In this document: positions 17,703 through 25,698 of the stretch, in pieces | Numbering within the stretch: position 1 is the stretch's first letter | Layout: every line of letters begins with the position of its first letter | From: Deinococcus terrestris | GTDB taxonomy: Bacteria > Deinococcota > Deinococci > Deinococcales > Deinococcaceae | Length of the DNA stretch: 25,778 nt | Assembly: GCF_009377345.1 (NCBI RefSeq) | Contig: NZ_WBSL01000019.1 | Location: 1-25,778, forward strand | Direction: 5' to 3' | Notes under the pieces: generated by a model | The model's database searches: none | What the model saw: the letters and a program-made list of their open reading frames with translations, nothing else | What the model was told of the DNA's origin: nothing | Program-made: the position numbers and the translations under genes

Positions 17703-18209
17703 TCGTACTGACCGCGCTGCCGGGGCCGCTGGTCGGGGGAATTGTTCGGCACCCGAGCGCTCCAGAACCCTCTGAAAAGGGCTGGTCCCGAGTGGCCGAT
17801 ATACAGCCGCACTTCCTCACCGGGCGAGGCCCCGCCCACTTACTGGGTGAGCCACTCAAGGTGCTCCCCTGACCCCTTCGATCGGCGCCAGCTGCCAGCC
17901 ACGGAGGGAACCTTGTCCAGTCCCACCCCCGTCACCTGTGATGATCAATGTGAGCCGGAACGGGCGAGGTCCGTTGTGTTCCGAGGGAGCTTCTGGATCG
18001 CCCGCTCCGCCTGGCCGGGGACGGCCTGTTGTTCCCGCGTTCAAGGCAGGCGCATCCCTGGAGGCCGGCAGCATCACGTTGGACTTGGCTGAGCTGAACA
18101 GCAGCGGCCTTCTGACTGCCCACGCTGAGGCTTGGGCAGCCCGAGAGCAGAGGCCTCTCCCGTGCTGGTACAGACCCGGCACGTTCAGTAGAGAAACCGA
18201 GGCAACAAC
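17703..18209. other. Non-coding or decayed DNA after cadC
   Basis: About 500 bases with no gene I can support. A frame starting at TTG 17699 and ending at TGA 17872 would give 57 residues with no family match. Other frames have no start context. The small palindrome AGAGGCCTCT lies near 18150. It may be decayed coding DNA between the metal operon and the convergent 208-aa gene. Confidence 0.4.
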
Positions 18210-18836
18210 TCAATCGGCGGTTGACCTCACGGCCTGACCAGCCTCGCTATGACCCTGGTCCCGGCGCTGATACTCCTGCGTCCACGCGTCGATCAGGTAG
18301 AACAGTTGAATTTCCAGCTGGGAAAAGGGACCGCGCACCACTTCCAGTTGCGCACCGGTGCGGTCCACGTCCTTTAAGTCGTTCTGGTCGTACCAGACAG
18401 TGTCGATCAGGGCATGACCTCTTTTCAGTGCGTCCAGTTCCCGTCCGTCGCCCTCACGGTACGGTGACCGGTAGGCGTACTGGCTGTATACGGGCAGGCC
18501 GTACGCCTGGATCAGCGCCGCTTTGACGGTCTCGTACGCACTCAGGAGGTGGGCTTCTGCCGGTCGGACGCGGGCATCCACGCCCACGAGGCGCCCAAGG
18601 ACGTTGTATTTCAGGGTGACACGGGCCGGTTCACCGTGCAGCGACCCTTGGTAGAGGCCGTCACCGTACGCCCCTTCCCGAATGAATTGGAACCCGCGTT
18701 GCAGCATGCTGCGGTGCGCGTCGGCGCGGTGGCTCTGCCAGGGTAGATCCTGGAATTGAAAGGGAGCGGCCTGAGCCCCCCAGGGGTCGACCAGGAGCCA
18801 GGCGGCCAGGAGCAGAGCCGGGGAAATGAGCCGCAT
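18210..18836 (-). CDS. Secreted hypothetical protein (208 aa)
   Basis: The start ATG 18836 is preceded by TAAAGT and six bases, a leaderless promoter whose -10 overlaps the stop codon of the 406-aa gene. The N-terminus MRLISPALLLAAWLLVDP ends in AQA-A, a typical Sec signal peptide cleaved near residue 23. The mature part contains GLYQGSLHGEPARVTLKYN, then a helix (SAYETVKAALIQAYGLPVYS) and LEVVRGPFSQLEIQLFYL, an alpha-beta layout without cysteines. I do not recognise the family. It lies nine bases after the 406-aa gene on the same strand, so the two may be co-transcribed as well. Confidence 0.7.
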   Translation of the reverse strand: MRLISPALLLAAWLLVDPWGAQAAPFQFQDLPWQSHRADAHRSMLQRGFQFIREGAYGDGLYQGSLHGEPARVTLKYNVLGRLVGVDARVRPAEAHLLSAYETVKAALIQAYGLPVYSQYAYRSPYREGDGRELDALKRGHALIDTVWYDQNDLKDVDRTGAQLEVVRGPFSQLEIQLFYLIDAWTQEYQRRDQGHSEAGQAVRSTAD

Positions 18837-18842
18837 GACCGT

Positions 18843-18848
18843 ACTTTA
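18843..18848 (-). promoter_or_regulatory. -10 element inside the stop of the upstream gene
   Basis: TAAAGT on the minus strand lies six bases before ATG 18836, and its first three bases are the TAA stop of the 406-aa gene. The secreted protein can therefore be expressed separately. Confidence 0.4.
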
Positions 18849-20057
18849 CTCGTGGGGTGGGGGTTGATCTGGATCGCAATAGTCGATGGTGGAGGCGCTG
18901 AACTTACCCGTGACCACTTCCCGCTTAAAGGGGTAGCCGATGCGGACGCCTTCTGCCGCGCATTCGATGGTGAACTGCTGACCTTGACGCACGGGCGTGT
19001 CACCAATCACCAGCGGCCGCTTCGCTTCATAGATGGCGCAGTAAGGGGTGCAGAAGTAGTGGCCGAACGGCGTTCCGTTCGAATTCCGGGCGGCGGCGGC
19101 ACCGCCGGTGTCCAGGGCGTAACGAATGTCGTCCCACAGGGCGACGCTCGCGGCGGGATCAGGATCAAGGGCCCACATCTCCTCGATGACGCGCCGGGCG
19201 TCCGGGTTGCGACGCAGACGTTGGACCTGCACGGGGTCCGTCATGGCCCACGGGTCAAAGCCGGGTTCGCCCGGCAGGGGGGTGCGGCGCCGGGTCCCGC
19301 TCCTTTTCCGGGCGTGGCGGCCACCTTCGGTGAGCAGCGCGGGGAAACTCAGGAGCTGACCGACGCGGTACAGCTCTTCCAGGGCCCGCTTGGCATGGTC
19401 CTCCACTTGTTCATGCAGGGCCAGGGAAGCGTCGGGCGCGTACATACTGGCGGCGTAGCTGGCCGTGGCGAGTGCCTGCGCAAAGTGACCCCGCAACTGG
19501 TTGAGTTTTGCGGTGTCGGCCGGGGGCGTGCCCTGCTCCAGGTTGTGCATCGCCGCTTCCGCGTGCAGCCGCATGGCCTTGAGTGCGGCGATCATGGCGT
19601 CCAGATGAGGCCTGGGGCAGGGTTCCACAGGCGCCCAGGCAGGCAATGGGGCGGGCAGGATGTCGGCGGGCAGGTCGAATTGGGGGTCGTGTTCCGCCTG
19701 ACTGGCGTACGCCAGCCAGCGCTGCACTTCCGTGTAGTACCCCTCCACCTGACCGAACGTCACGGGGGGAACGAATCCGGCGGTGCCGGGGTCCGCCTGT
19801 TCGTCCGCTTCGAGCATCTTGTCGCCGAGGGTCTGGAGGGTAAAGGCGTTCCAGGCACAGGCAAGGGCGAGGCCCATGTGGCGCGGCAGAGCGAAGGGGC
19901 TGGTGCCACTGAGGGTCAGGTCGAAGCGTCGCCGTTCGCCCGCGTCGAGCAGAGAGTGGACCTGCGCGCCAGCCCGGCGGTAGGCGTACAGCGTCTCAGC
20001 GTGGCGTTCGCCGCGTGTAAACGCGCGTACGCGGGTCCAAACTCCTGGAGTGTCCAT
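18846..20057 (-). CDS. Unknown 403-406-aa protein
   Basis: I chose ATG 20057 (403 aa), with TAACGT seven bases upstream; a GTG at 20066 would add three residues. It has no signal peptide and no clear membrane segment. Residues ~150-240 contain long amphipathic helices (HLDAMIAALKAMRLHAEAA, LNQLRGHFAQALATASYAA, VEDHAKRALEELYRVGQLL) suggestive of a helical bundle. The C-terminal part (FGHYFCTPYCAIYEAKRPL, then GQQFTIECAAEGVRIGY) has four cysteines including C-x3-C, and looks beta-rich, possibly metal-binding. I recognise no family. It precedes the secreted 208-aa gene by nine bases. Confidence 0.65.
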   Translation of the reverse strand: MDTPGVWTRVRAFTRGERHAETLYAYRRAGAQVHSLLDAGERRRFDLTLSGTSPFALPRHMGLALACAWNAFTLQTLGDKMLEADEQADPGTAGFVPPVTFGQVEGYYTEVQRWLAYASQAEHDPQFDLPADILPAPLPAWAPVEPCPRPHLDAMIAALKAMRLHAEAAMHNLEQGTPPADTAKLNQLRGHFAQALATASYAASMYAPDASLALHEQVEDHAKRALEELYRVGQLLSFPALLTEGGRHARKRSGTRRRTPLPGEPGFDPWAMTDPVQVQRLRRNPDARRVIEEMWALDPDPAASVALWDDIRYALDTGGAAAARNSNGTPFGHYFCTPYCAIYEAKRPLVIGDTPVRQGQQFTIECAAEGVRIGYPFKREVVTGKFSASTIDYCDPDQPPPHE

Positions 20058-20138
20058 CACCGTCACGTTACGGCAGTGGTCGCGTGGGCGTTCCAGCAGA
20101 TGGGGAACAGGGTTGTCGTCTTACTTTTCCTGTGCAAA

Positions 20139-20156
20139 TATGAACATATGCTCATA
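20139..20156. promoter_or_regulatory. ArsR/SmtB-type operator upstream of the ICMT-like gene
   Basis: TATGAACATATGCTCATA is an 18-bp inverted repeat, with only one mismatched base pair, centred 23 bases before the start codon. Its core TGAACA-N2-TGCTCA fits the ArsR/SmtB operator form and resembles the sites at 9407-9420 and 11534-11547. CadC is the likely regulator. Confidence 0.7.
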
Positions 20157-20170
20157 GATAGGAGAAACTT

Positions 20171-20782
20171 ATGGTGATGACAGAACATGGACCAAATGCG
20201 GCCCTGCTGACGTACTTCGTCGCTTATCTCGTCATCGTCTTCGGGTGGCGTTCCATGACCGTCTGGCGCGCGACGGGCATCAACCCGTATGTCCTGCCCC
20301 GCGACGACTCCGCCCCAGGCTACATAGGCCGCGCCATGCGGAGCGTGCTGCTGGCGCTGCTGCTCGTGACCCTGGGCCTGACGCTCCAGCCCTCCCTCGC
20401 GGCCGCGCTTGGACCGGTACAGTTCCTGCAGCAGGCCTGGACCGGCGCACTGGGCTGGGTGCTCCTGCTGGGCTCCCTGGTCTGGATCACGGCCGCACAG
20501 ATCAGCATGGGGCCGTCCTGGCGCGTCGGCATTGACCCAGGCACCCCCGCCGCACTGGTGCAGCGGGGGCTTTTCCGCGTGTCCCGTAACCCTATTTTCC
20601 TGGGCATGCGTCTTACCCTGCTGGGCCTCTTGCTGGTTGAACCCAATGCCGTGACCGTCGCCGCACTGGTGGCCGGTGAACTGTTGATGCAGGTGCAAGT
20701 CCGGTTGGAAGAAGCACACCTCGAAACCGTGCACGGCGAGACCTACCGTCTGTACCGCCAGCAGGTGCGCCGCTGGCTGTGA
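20171..20782 (+). CDS. ICMT-like membrane methyltransferase (CzcN-like, 203 aa)
   Basis: The start ATG 20171 has a GGAG site six bases upstream. The protein has four or five hydrophobic segments (~10-28, 60-80, 98-115, 150-178) and the C-terminal signature of the isoprenylcysteine carboxyl methyltransferase/phospholipid methyltransferase group: LFRVSRNPIFLGMRL with the S-adenosylmethionine-binding R-N-P-x-Y/F, and HLETVHGETYRLYRQQVRRWL. Bacteria have no prenylated substrate for the eukaryotic role. Homologues such as CzcN sit in zinc, cadmium and cobalt resistance operons with unknown substrate. The palindrome in its promoter supports metal-controlled expression. No partner follows directly. 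Confidence 0.85.
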   Translation: MVMTEHGPNAALLTYFVAYLVIVFGWRSMTVWRATGINPYVLPRDDSAPGYIGRAMRSVLLALLLVTLGLTLQPSLAAALGPVQFLQQAWTGALGWVLLLGSLVWITAAQISMGPSWRVGIDPGTPAALVQRGLFRVSRNPIFLGMRLTLLGLLLVEPNAVTVAALVAGELLMQVQVRLEEAHLETVHGETYRLYRQQVRRWL

Positions 20783-21131
20783 GCACGCCTGCCATGGAGA
20801 CGGGCTTCACTGCCACCTCGCCGGAACGTTCTCTCCCCTGGCTGTGCCCTCACCCAGGGTCCTCATGCAGCCCTTTTGCCGCTGCATCCCTGCCCGGAGT
20901 GCCCTGATCAGCCTAAAGGACGCCCTGCAGGGCATACCCTCCAGTTGGAGCGCAACACCCCTTTGCGTGAGCGCGCAGCGGCAACGGCTCCTGACCAACC
21001 ACGACCTCAAGCCGTGCCCAACTCCGTACGCCCGGCCCGCCGGCGGAGCCCCGTGGTCTGACCGCGTTTCTTATCTGCATGGTTGTTCATTCATCAAACA
21101 TAAAGATGGCCTTGATACGGTGCGGCCTGTC
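20783..21131. other. Intergenic region before the M23 peptidase gene
   Basis: About 350 bases without a supported gene. It contains a 12-bp palindrome GCCCTGCAGGGC near 20920 and an AT-richer patch at 21080-21120, which probably carries the promoter of the peptidase gene. The open frame that extends the peptidase upstream through this DNA is not protein-like. Confidence 0.4.
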
Positions 21132-21731
21132 ATGCGTTTTCTTGCGACCATGCTTCTGACGCTGGCCGGGGGGGTATCGGCCGCGACCATTCCGGTACTG
21201 CGCGGCGACACCCTCACCCGGTTGGCTGTCCGTCACGGCACCACTGTCTCCGCACTGGTCCAGGCGAATCCCGGTGTCCGCCCGAACGCCCTGCGGATTG
21301 GCCAGCGGCTGACCCTCCCCGCTTCAAGCCCTGGTCAAGGAAAAACGGCGACGCTCCGGACAGCCTCGTTGCGCGTGACACCCATCCTCCCGGTTCAGGG
21401 CCGCGTCACCACGTCGTTCGGCACCGCTCACCCGGGCCTGGACCTCGCTGCTCCAGCCGGAACGCCTATCCGGGCGACGCTGTCAGGAACAGTCACGGAG
21501 TCCCGATTCGACGCGCGGTCTGGCTGGGGGTGGACCATCGTCATCAATCACGGGGGCGGCTTGAAGAGCCGGTACAGCCACAACAGCCTCAATCTTGCCC
21601 GTGTGGGCCACTGGGTCAACGCCGGACAGGTCATCGCTCGTGTGGGCAGCACCGGCAAAAGCACTGGCGCTCACGTGGATTTCCGCGTGTACCGTTCCGG
21701 AGTCGCCGTCAGCCCCTTCGCTTTTCAGTAA
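21132..21731 (+). CDS. LysM and M23-type secreted peptidase or cell-wall binding protein (199 aa)
   Basis: The chosen start is ATG 21132, because a typical signal peptide begins there (MRFLATMLLTLAGGVSAA). A LysM peptidoglycan-binding repeat follows (LRGDTLTRLAVRHGTTVSAL to LRIGQRLTLPA, ~24-64). The M23 (LytM-like) endopeptidase domain is at ~85-199: TAHPGLDLAAPAG has the metal-binding His-x3-Asp, and KSRYSHNSLNLARVGHWVNA and GKSTGAHVDFRVY complete the fold. The usual H-x-H zinc motif reads H-V-D here, so one metal ligand is Asp instead of His. The enzyme may be inactive, or may use Asp as the third ligand. It would act outside the membrane on the cell wall. Confidence 0.85.
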   Translation: MRFLATMLLTLAGGVSAATIPVLRGDTLTRLAVRHGTTVSALVQANPGVRPNALRIGQRLTLPASSPGQGKTATLRTASLRVTPILPVQGRVTTSFGTAHPGLDLAAPAGTPIRATLSGTVTESRFDARSGWGWTIVINHGGGLKSRYSHNSLNLARVGHWVNAGQVIARVGSTGKSTGAHVDFRVYRSGVAVSPFAFQ

Positions 21732-21766
21732 CGTCTCCACCGACACACGCGGCCCTGTTCCCAAGC

Positions 21767-21787
21767 ACCGGCGACAGCAGCGCCGGT
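21767..21787. terminator. Hairpin after the M23 gene
   Basis: ACCGGCG (21767-21773) and CGCCGGT (21781-21787) form a 7-bp GC stem with a 7-base loop, 36 bases after the stop codon. There is no T-run, so it is a weak terminator candidate. Confidence 0.35.
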
Positions 21788-21856
21788 AGGCCGCTTCCTG
21801 CGTCCGCTGGACAGACGCCTGCAGCGCAGAGCCTGAGGGCACGCCGTCCAAGCCAG

Positions 21857-21862
21857 TAAGAT
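21857..21862 (+). promoter_or_regulatory. -10 element for bdbC
   Basis: TAAGAT lies eight bases before ATG 21871, compatible with a leaderless or near-leaderless transcript. No ribosome-binding site precedes this ATG. Confidence 0.35.
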
Positions 21863-21870
21863 ACCTGCAC

Positions 21871-22311
21871 ATGGTTTCAGGAATGCAGATGACTCACACC
21901 TGGCGTCAGTTCATGCCGTACGTGGCATGGCTGCAAGCCCTGATCGCCACCACCGGCAGTCTGTATTTCAGTGAGGTCATGCATCTGCCGCCCTGCACGC
22001 TGTGCTGGTATCAGCGGATCATGATGTACCCGCTGGTCTTCGTGCTCGCCGTGAGCCTACTGACACAAGACCGCCGCGTGCGCGCCTACGCCCTGCCCCT
22101 CAGCGTGACGGGCCTGCTGATTGCCATCTACCACAACCTGCTGTACTACGGCGTCATTCCCGAGGGCCTGACCCAGTGTGCCGCCGGCGTGTCCTGCACC
22201 GCGCGGCAGATCGAGTGGTTGGGGTTCGTCACCATCCCGCTGCTGAGCCTGACCGCCTTCAGCATCATCACCCTCAGCCTCCTGTTCACGAAAGTCCGAG
22301 GTGCCCAGTGA
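21871..22311 (+). CDS. bdbC: Disulfide bond formation protein, DsbB/BdbC family
   Basis: A four-helix membrane oxidoreductase that passes electrons from a DsbA-like protein to quinone. HLPPCTLCWYQRIMMYPLVF has the first CxxC pair and the conserved W-Y-Q-R next to TM2. The second pair is Cys-x5-Cys in LTQCAAGVSCTARQIEWLG. The length (146 aa) is typical of BdbC. ATG 21871 is used; ATG 21883 and 21889 are possible shorter starts. The partner gene follows with a GTGA overlap of four bases. It would reoxidise the downstream thioredoxin-fold protein for disulfide formation in exported proteins. Confidence 0.92.
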   Translation: MVSGMQMTHTWRQFMPYVAWLQALIATTGSLYFSEVMHLPPCTLCWYQRIMMYPLVFVLAVSLLTQDRRVRAYALPLSVTGLLIAIYHNLLYYGVIPEGLTQCAAGVSCTARQIEWLGFVTIPLLSLTAFSIITLSLLFTKVRGAQ

Positions 22312-22967
22312 CCAGCCCACGCAACACCGTCCTCCTGCTTCTCGCCCTCGGCAGCCTCGCCGTCCTCGCCACACTGCTGGTGCTGGGTGCCGCGAACCGC
22401 GAGGCACCTCAGAGCCGCCTCACTCCCGTCCAGGCCAGCGAACGTCTGGTTCGGACCGATAGCCCCACCCTTGGCCCTGCCGATGCCCCGGTCACGGTCG
22501 TGGAGTTCTTCGACCCCGAGTGTGAGTCCTGCCGGGCCATCGAACCCGACCTGATGCGGCTGCTCAGCAAATACCAGGGTCAGGTCCGGCTGGTGGCCCG
22601 CTACTTCCCACTGCACGCGAATTCTCTGCTCGCGGCCGGCACCATCGAAGCGGCGGCACAACAGGGTGAGGAGAAGCGCTGGCGCATGCGCGAGTACCTG
22701 TTCGACAAGCAACCCGAGTGGGGCGAGCAGCAGACCTCCCAAAAGGACAAGTTTCTTGGGTACGCCCAGGACATGGGCCTCGATCTGGGTCCAGTCGAAG
22801 CCACACTCGGGTCCACCGCTGTGCGCGACCTGGTCGAACGCGACCGTCAGGACGGCGAGGCGCTCGGGGTCACGGGCACGCCGACCTTCTTCGTGAATGG
22901 TCAACCGCTCACGCAGTTGAGTGTCACCGCGCTTGAAGAGGCCATTCAGGAGGCGTTGAACCCCTGA
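22308..22967 (+). CDS. bdbD: DsbA/BdbD-like thiol-disulfide oxidoreductase, membrane-anchored
   Basis: The start is GTG 22308, overlapping bdbC by four bases, with GAGG upstream. The 219-aa protein has an N-terminal anchor (VLLLLALGSLAVLATLLVLG), then a DsbA-like thioredoxin fold: PADAPVTVVEFFDPECESCRA with the CxxC active site (Cys-Glu-Ser-Cys), a helical insertion (~115-165) and the cis-proline loop GVTGTPTFFVNGQPL. It acts outside the membrane to oxidise thiols of exported proteins and is itself recycled by BdbC. The pairing with bdbC is diagnostic. The stop lies inside the terminator hairpin shared with mntH. Confidence 0.92.
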   Translation: MTSPRNTVLLLLALGSLAVLATLLVLGAANREAPQSRLTPVQASERLVRTDSPTLGPADAPVTVVEFFDPECESCRAIEPDLMRLLSKYQGQVRLVARYFPLHANSLLAAGTIEAAAQQGEEKRWRMREYLFDKQPEWGEQQTSQKDKFLGYAQDMGLDLGPVEATLGSTAVRDLVERDRQDGEALGVTGTPTFFVNGQPLTQLSVTALEEAIQEALNP

Positions 22968-22992
22968 GCCAAGCGGCCTGGCTGCTCAGGGG
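22961..22992. terminator. Bidirectional terminator hairpin between bdbD and mntH
   Basis: CCCCTGAGC (22961-22969) and GCTCAGGGG (22984-22992) form a 9-bp perfect stem, and inner bases AGCCA and TGGCT can extend it. It covers the bdbD stop codon and lies just before the end of the convergent mntH gene. A strong stem between converging genes without T-runs fits a shared 3'-end structure. Confidence 0.6.
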
Positions 22993-23000
22993 AGGGGCAC

Positions 23001-24284
23001 TCAACCCAGGAGGGTCTGGGCCAGGAGATACACATTGAGGCCGATGATCAGTGCGGCGATCAGCCATCCCGTGACGGTGACGAGACGGGTGTTGACCAAA
23101 GTCCCCATGATGTCGCGCCGGGCCGTGAAGATCAGCAGCGGCACCAGGGCAAAGGGAATGCCGAATGAGAGCACGACCTGTGAGAGCACCAGCGTGTCGG
23201 TGGGGTTGAGACCAGCCAGGATCACCGCGAAGGCAGGGAGCATGGTGATCAGCCGCCTCAGGAGCAACGGAATTCGGAAGCCCACGAAGCCCTGCATCAC
23301 GACCTGCCCGGCCATCGTGCCCACCGCCGAGCTGGACAGCCCTGAGGAGAGAAGCGCGAGCGCGAACGCGGCAGCTGCTGCCCCGCCCAGCAGGGGCGTC
23401 AGGGTCTGGTACGCCACCGTCAGGTCGGCCACTTCCGCTTTGCCCGAGAAGTGGAAGGCGGCGGCGGCCGAGGCCAGCATGCTCATGTTGATCAGCGCCG
23501 CGATGGTCATGGCCAGGACGACATCGAACTGGTTGTAACGCAGCAGGCGCCGTTTTTGCTCCTCTGTTCCGGTCGGAATGCGGTTCTGGGTCAGGGCGCT
23601 GTGCAGGTAGATCACGTGCGGCATCACCGTCGCGCCGATAATTCCCACCGCCAGGTACAGACTGTCTGGACCGGAGAAGCGCGGCACGAATCCGCCTAGG
23701 GCTTCCAACCCGGGACGGCTGAAAATCACCTGCACGACGTAGGCGAGCGCGATCACGGCGACGAAGGCGGTGATGGCGATCTCGATGGGCCGGAAGCCGC
23801 GGTGTTGCAGGGCCAGAATCGTGAAGGTAATGACGCCCGTGATCACCGCGCCCCACAGCAGGGGCAGGCTGAACAGCAGGGAAAAGGCCAGCGCGGCACC
23901 CAGGAACTCTGCGAGGTCCGTCGCCATTGCCACGAGTTCCGCTTGCACCCAGTAAAACCACACCAGTGGACGGGGCCAGCGGTCGCGGACATGCTCGGGC
24001 AGGTTTTTCCCGGTGACGATGCCGAGTTTGGACGAGAGGGTCTGAATCAGCATCGCCATCAGGCTGGCCGAGAGCACCACCCACAGCAGCAGGTACCCGA
24101 ACTGCGCGCCGCCCTGGATGTTGGTGGCGAAGTTTCCAGGATCCATGTACGCGACCGACGCGACGAAGGCCGGCCCCAGGAAGGGCATCACCCGCGCCAC
24201 TCCCCGCCGGTTCGAGCGCCGGTCCAGAATGGCGACCGCCCGGGCATTCATCCGCTCGTCGAAGCTCGGGGCGGCGCGGCTCAT
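23001..24284 (-). CDS. mntH: Nramp-family Mn2+/Fe2+ transporter MntH
   Basis: A proton-coupled divalent metal importer with 427 aa and about 11 transmembrane helices. The metal-binding motifs are intact: [19 protein letters not shown] (DPGN, TM1) and [13 protein letters not shown] (MPH, TM6). Further Nramp blocks are [14 protein letters not shown] and [13 protein letters not shown]. The start ATG 24284 overlaps the mntR stop by four bases, so translation is coupled. It is the second gene of the minus-strand mntR-mntH operon, under the palindromic operator at 24958-24975. Mn import is central to oxidative-stress and radiation tolerance in Deinococcus. A plasmid-borne copy may add to a chromosomal one. 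Confidence 0.95.
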   Translation of the reverse strand: MSRAAPSFDERMNARAVAILDRRSNRRGVARVMPFLGPAFVASVAYMDPGNFATNIQGGAQFGYLLLWVVLSASLMAMLIQTLSSKLGIVTGKNLPEHVRDRWPRPLVWFYWVQAELVAMATDLAEFLGAALAFSLLFSLPLLWGAVITGVITFTILALQHRGFRPIEIAITAFVAVIALAYVVQVIFSRPGLEALGGFVPRFSGPDSLYLAVGIIGATVMPHVIYLHSALTQNRIPTGTEEQKRRLLRYNQFDVVLAMTIAALINMSMLASAAAAFHFSGKAEVADLTVAYQTLTPLLGGAAAAAFALALLSSGLSSSAVGTMAGQVVMQGFVGFRIPLLLRRLITMLPAFAVILAGLNPTDTLVLSQVVLSFGIPFALVPLLIFTARRDIMGTLVNTRLVTVTGWLIAALIIGLNVYLLAQTLLG

Positions 24285-24949
24285 GCCGTTACCCCCTCGG
24301 CGACCCGCACCCGTCCGGCGACGGGGAGGGCGAGGGTGAGGAGCGCGCCTCCAATGTCCAGGTGCAGGGTGCCCAGGGCCGGATCAAGCTGCAGCACCTG
24401 CACCTCCACGCCGGGTGTCAGGCCCACGTCCATCAGGGCACGGAGAATGGTGGAGTCTTCCGGTACCCGGGTGACCCACACCCGCTCCCCCGGCTGCACG
24501 CCACTGAGGGGTCGCTCGTCGAGAACAGGCAGCTCTCCGTCGGGGCCAGGGATGGGATCGCCGTGCGGGTCGAAGTCGGGATGTCCCAGCCAGGCCGCGA
24601 TGCGGGCCTCAAAGTTCTCACTGATGACGTGCTCCAAGCGCTCAGCCTCGTCGTGGACTTCGTCGAGGGGATAGCCCAGCGCCCGGTGCAGGTAGAGCTC
24701 CAGGAGTCGGTGATGACGTACCACCTCCAGCGCGACCTTCTCGCCGGCGGGAGTGAGGCTGGCCCCCCGGTAGGCGGCGTGATCGACCAGCCCCAGTTGG
24801 GTAAGTTTGCGGAGCATGCCGGTGATGCTGGCCGGCGTGACGTGCAGGGCGTCAGCGAGTGCCTGCGTGCCGACGCTGCCCTCCTTGCCCAGGAGGTATA
24901 GCTGCTTGAGGTAGTCCTCCATCGCGTGGGAGAGAGTTCGTTCTGTCAT
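24281..24949 (-). CDS. mntR: MntR/DtxR-family manganese-responsive regulator (222 aa)
   Basis: A metal-dependent repressor with the full DtxR architecture: N-terminal winged helix (~10-70: [35 protein letters not shown]), a metal-binding dimerisation domain (~75-145: [38 protein letters not shown]) and a C-terminal SH3-like FeoA domain (~155-220). Ligand positions read Asp12 (in MEDY) and Glu plus His in AERLEH, as in B. subtilis MntR, rather than the Met10/Cys102 set of iron-type DtxR; this favours Mn. The start ATG 24949 follows TAAATA by seven bases, with no ribosome-binding site. It is co-transcribed with mntH and probably autoregulated. Confidence 0.93.
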   Translation of the reverse strand: MTERTLSHAMEDYLKQLYLLGKEGSVGTQALADALHVTPASITGMLRKLTQLGLVDHAAYRGASLTPAGEKVALEVVRHHRLLELYLHRALGYPLDEVHDEAERLEHVISENFEARIAAWLGHPDFDPHGDPIPGPDGELPVLDERPLSGVQPGERVWVTRVPEDSTILRALMDVGLTPGVEVQVLQLDPALGTLHLDIGGALLTLALPVAGRVRVAEGVTA

Positions 24950-24956
24950 GGCCTAT

Positions 24957-24984
24957 TATTTAGGCATGCCTAAATCCAGGTCAA
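24957..24984 (-). promoter_or_regulatory. mntR-mntH promoter (-35 TTGACC, -10 TAAATA)
   Basis: On the minus strand TTGACC (24979-24984) and TAAATA (24957-24962) are separated by 16 bp, and the -10 lies seven bases before ATG 24949, suggesting a leaderless transcript. The spacer and -10 are covered by the palindromic operator. Confidence 0.65.
24958..24975. promoter_or_regulatory. MntR/DtxR-type operator, perfect 18-bp palindrome
   Basis: ATTTAGGCATGCCTAAAT is a perfect inverted repeat with the TTAGGN(n)CCTAA form of DtxR/MntR sites. It overlaps the -10 and spacer of the mntR promoter, so repressor bound with metal would shut off both mntR and mntH. Confidence 0.8.
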
Positions 24985-25147
24985 GGGCTTACATAAAATC
25001 GCCCCTAGGGGTGGACCGCAGAGGACAGCCAGGCCAGAGGAAACCCTGATTGAGTGCTGCTGGACTCTGATCAGGGCGGTGTCCAGTCCTACGGCCCCCT
25101 GCGGTGTTGGCGTGCTCGTCTCCTGCGTCCAGTGAACGAACGACCGG

Positions 25148-25441
25148 CTACGAGCAGGTCGGTATGGCCGGAATCACTGCGGCCAGTGCGCTTGGTTCAA
25201 TCCCTTTTCTTCCAGGTTCACGCAGGATCCTGTGGGTGGTCCCGGACGCCATTTTCCTCGCCGCTTCGCCACTTGCTGAGGCGTGCGCCGGGAGGTCTGC
25301 TGCGGGAGTCAAATCAGGCCAGAGGCCCGTCAGTCGGTCCCGAAACCCTGCGAGCCTGAACAACCGCTCAACCAACTCCCGTTTTGCCTGAGGAGTCGGT
25401 AGCCCACCATAGGCCATGGTGCGACGGACGTTTGGGGTCAT
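25148..25441 (-). CDS. Possible small hypothetical protein (97 aa)
   Basis: A minus-strand frame from ATG 25441 to TAG 25148. The N-terminal half has natural-looking amphipathic helices (QAKRELVERLFRLAGFRDRL), while the C-terminal part is compositionally plain. It follows the end of the cyclase-like remnant by six bases. There is no ribosome-binding site beyond GAG and no neighbour that explains it. It may be real, or part of a decayed gene. Confidence 0.25.
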   Translation of the reverse strand: MTPNVRRTMAYGGLPTPQAKRELVERLFRLAGFRDRLTGLWPDLTPAADLPAHASASGEAARKMASGTTHRILREPGRKGIEPSALAAVIPAIPTCS

Positions 25442-25447
25442 CTCAGA

Positions 25448-25560
25448 CTAGAACTCCGTTGACAAAGTCAGCCGGTCCAGCGGGTTGGACTCCCGCAGGT
25501 TCAGGCGGCCCACCAGGTGGGTCGTGTCCCCGACTACGATCAATGCGGCGGGGCCGCTAC
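25448..25560 (-). pseudogene. Possible remnant with a class III cyclase-like motif
   Basis: The minus-strand frame ending at TAG 25448 contains ALIVVGDTTHLVGRLNL, similar to the VGDTTNLAARL motif of class III nucleotide cyclases. The upstream part in this frame is low-complexity and has no other cyclase block. If it is real, the gene is heavily decayed or frame-shifted. Confidence 0.25.
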
Positions 25561-25698
25561 GTTCCCGCCGCATTGACCGCGACCGGCCATCCCTTCCACG
25601 GCGATGACGCTGGTGTGGGCAGTAGCCACCGCCCGGGGGATCACCTCCGCCTGGTTGTGGCAAGTTGTTGGCGCGCAGGAACCAGAGGGGCCCTGGAA

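Noticed and set aside
18756..20177. A 473-codon plus-strand open frame opposite the 406-aa gene
   Set aside because: It is Gly/Val/Arg-rich with no signal or domain and covers two minus-strand starts with -10 elements; I judged the minus strand coding, with moderate certainty.
22924..24084. A 386-codon minus-strand open frame overlapping mntH
   Set aside because: mntH in the other frame has unmistakable Nramp motifs.
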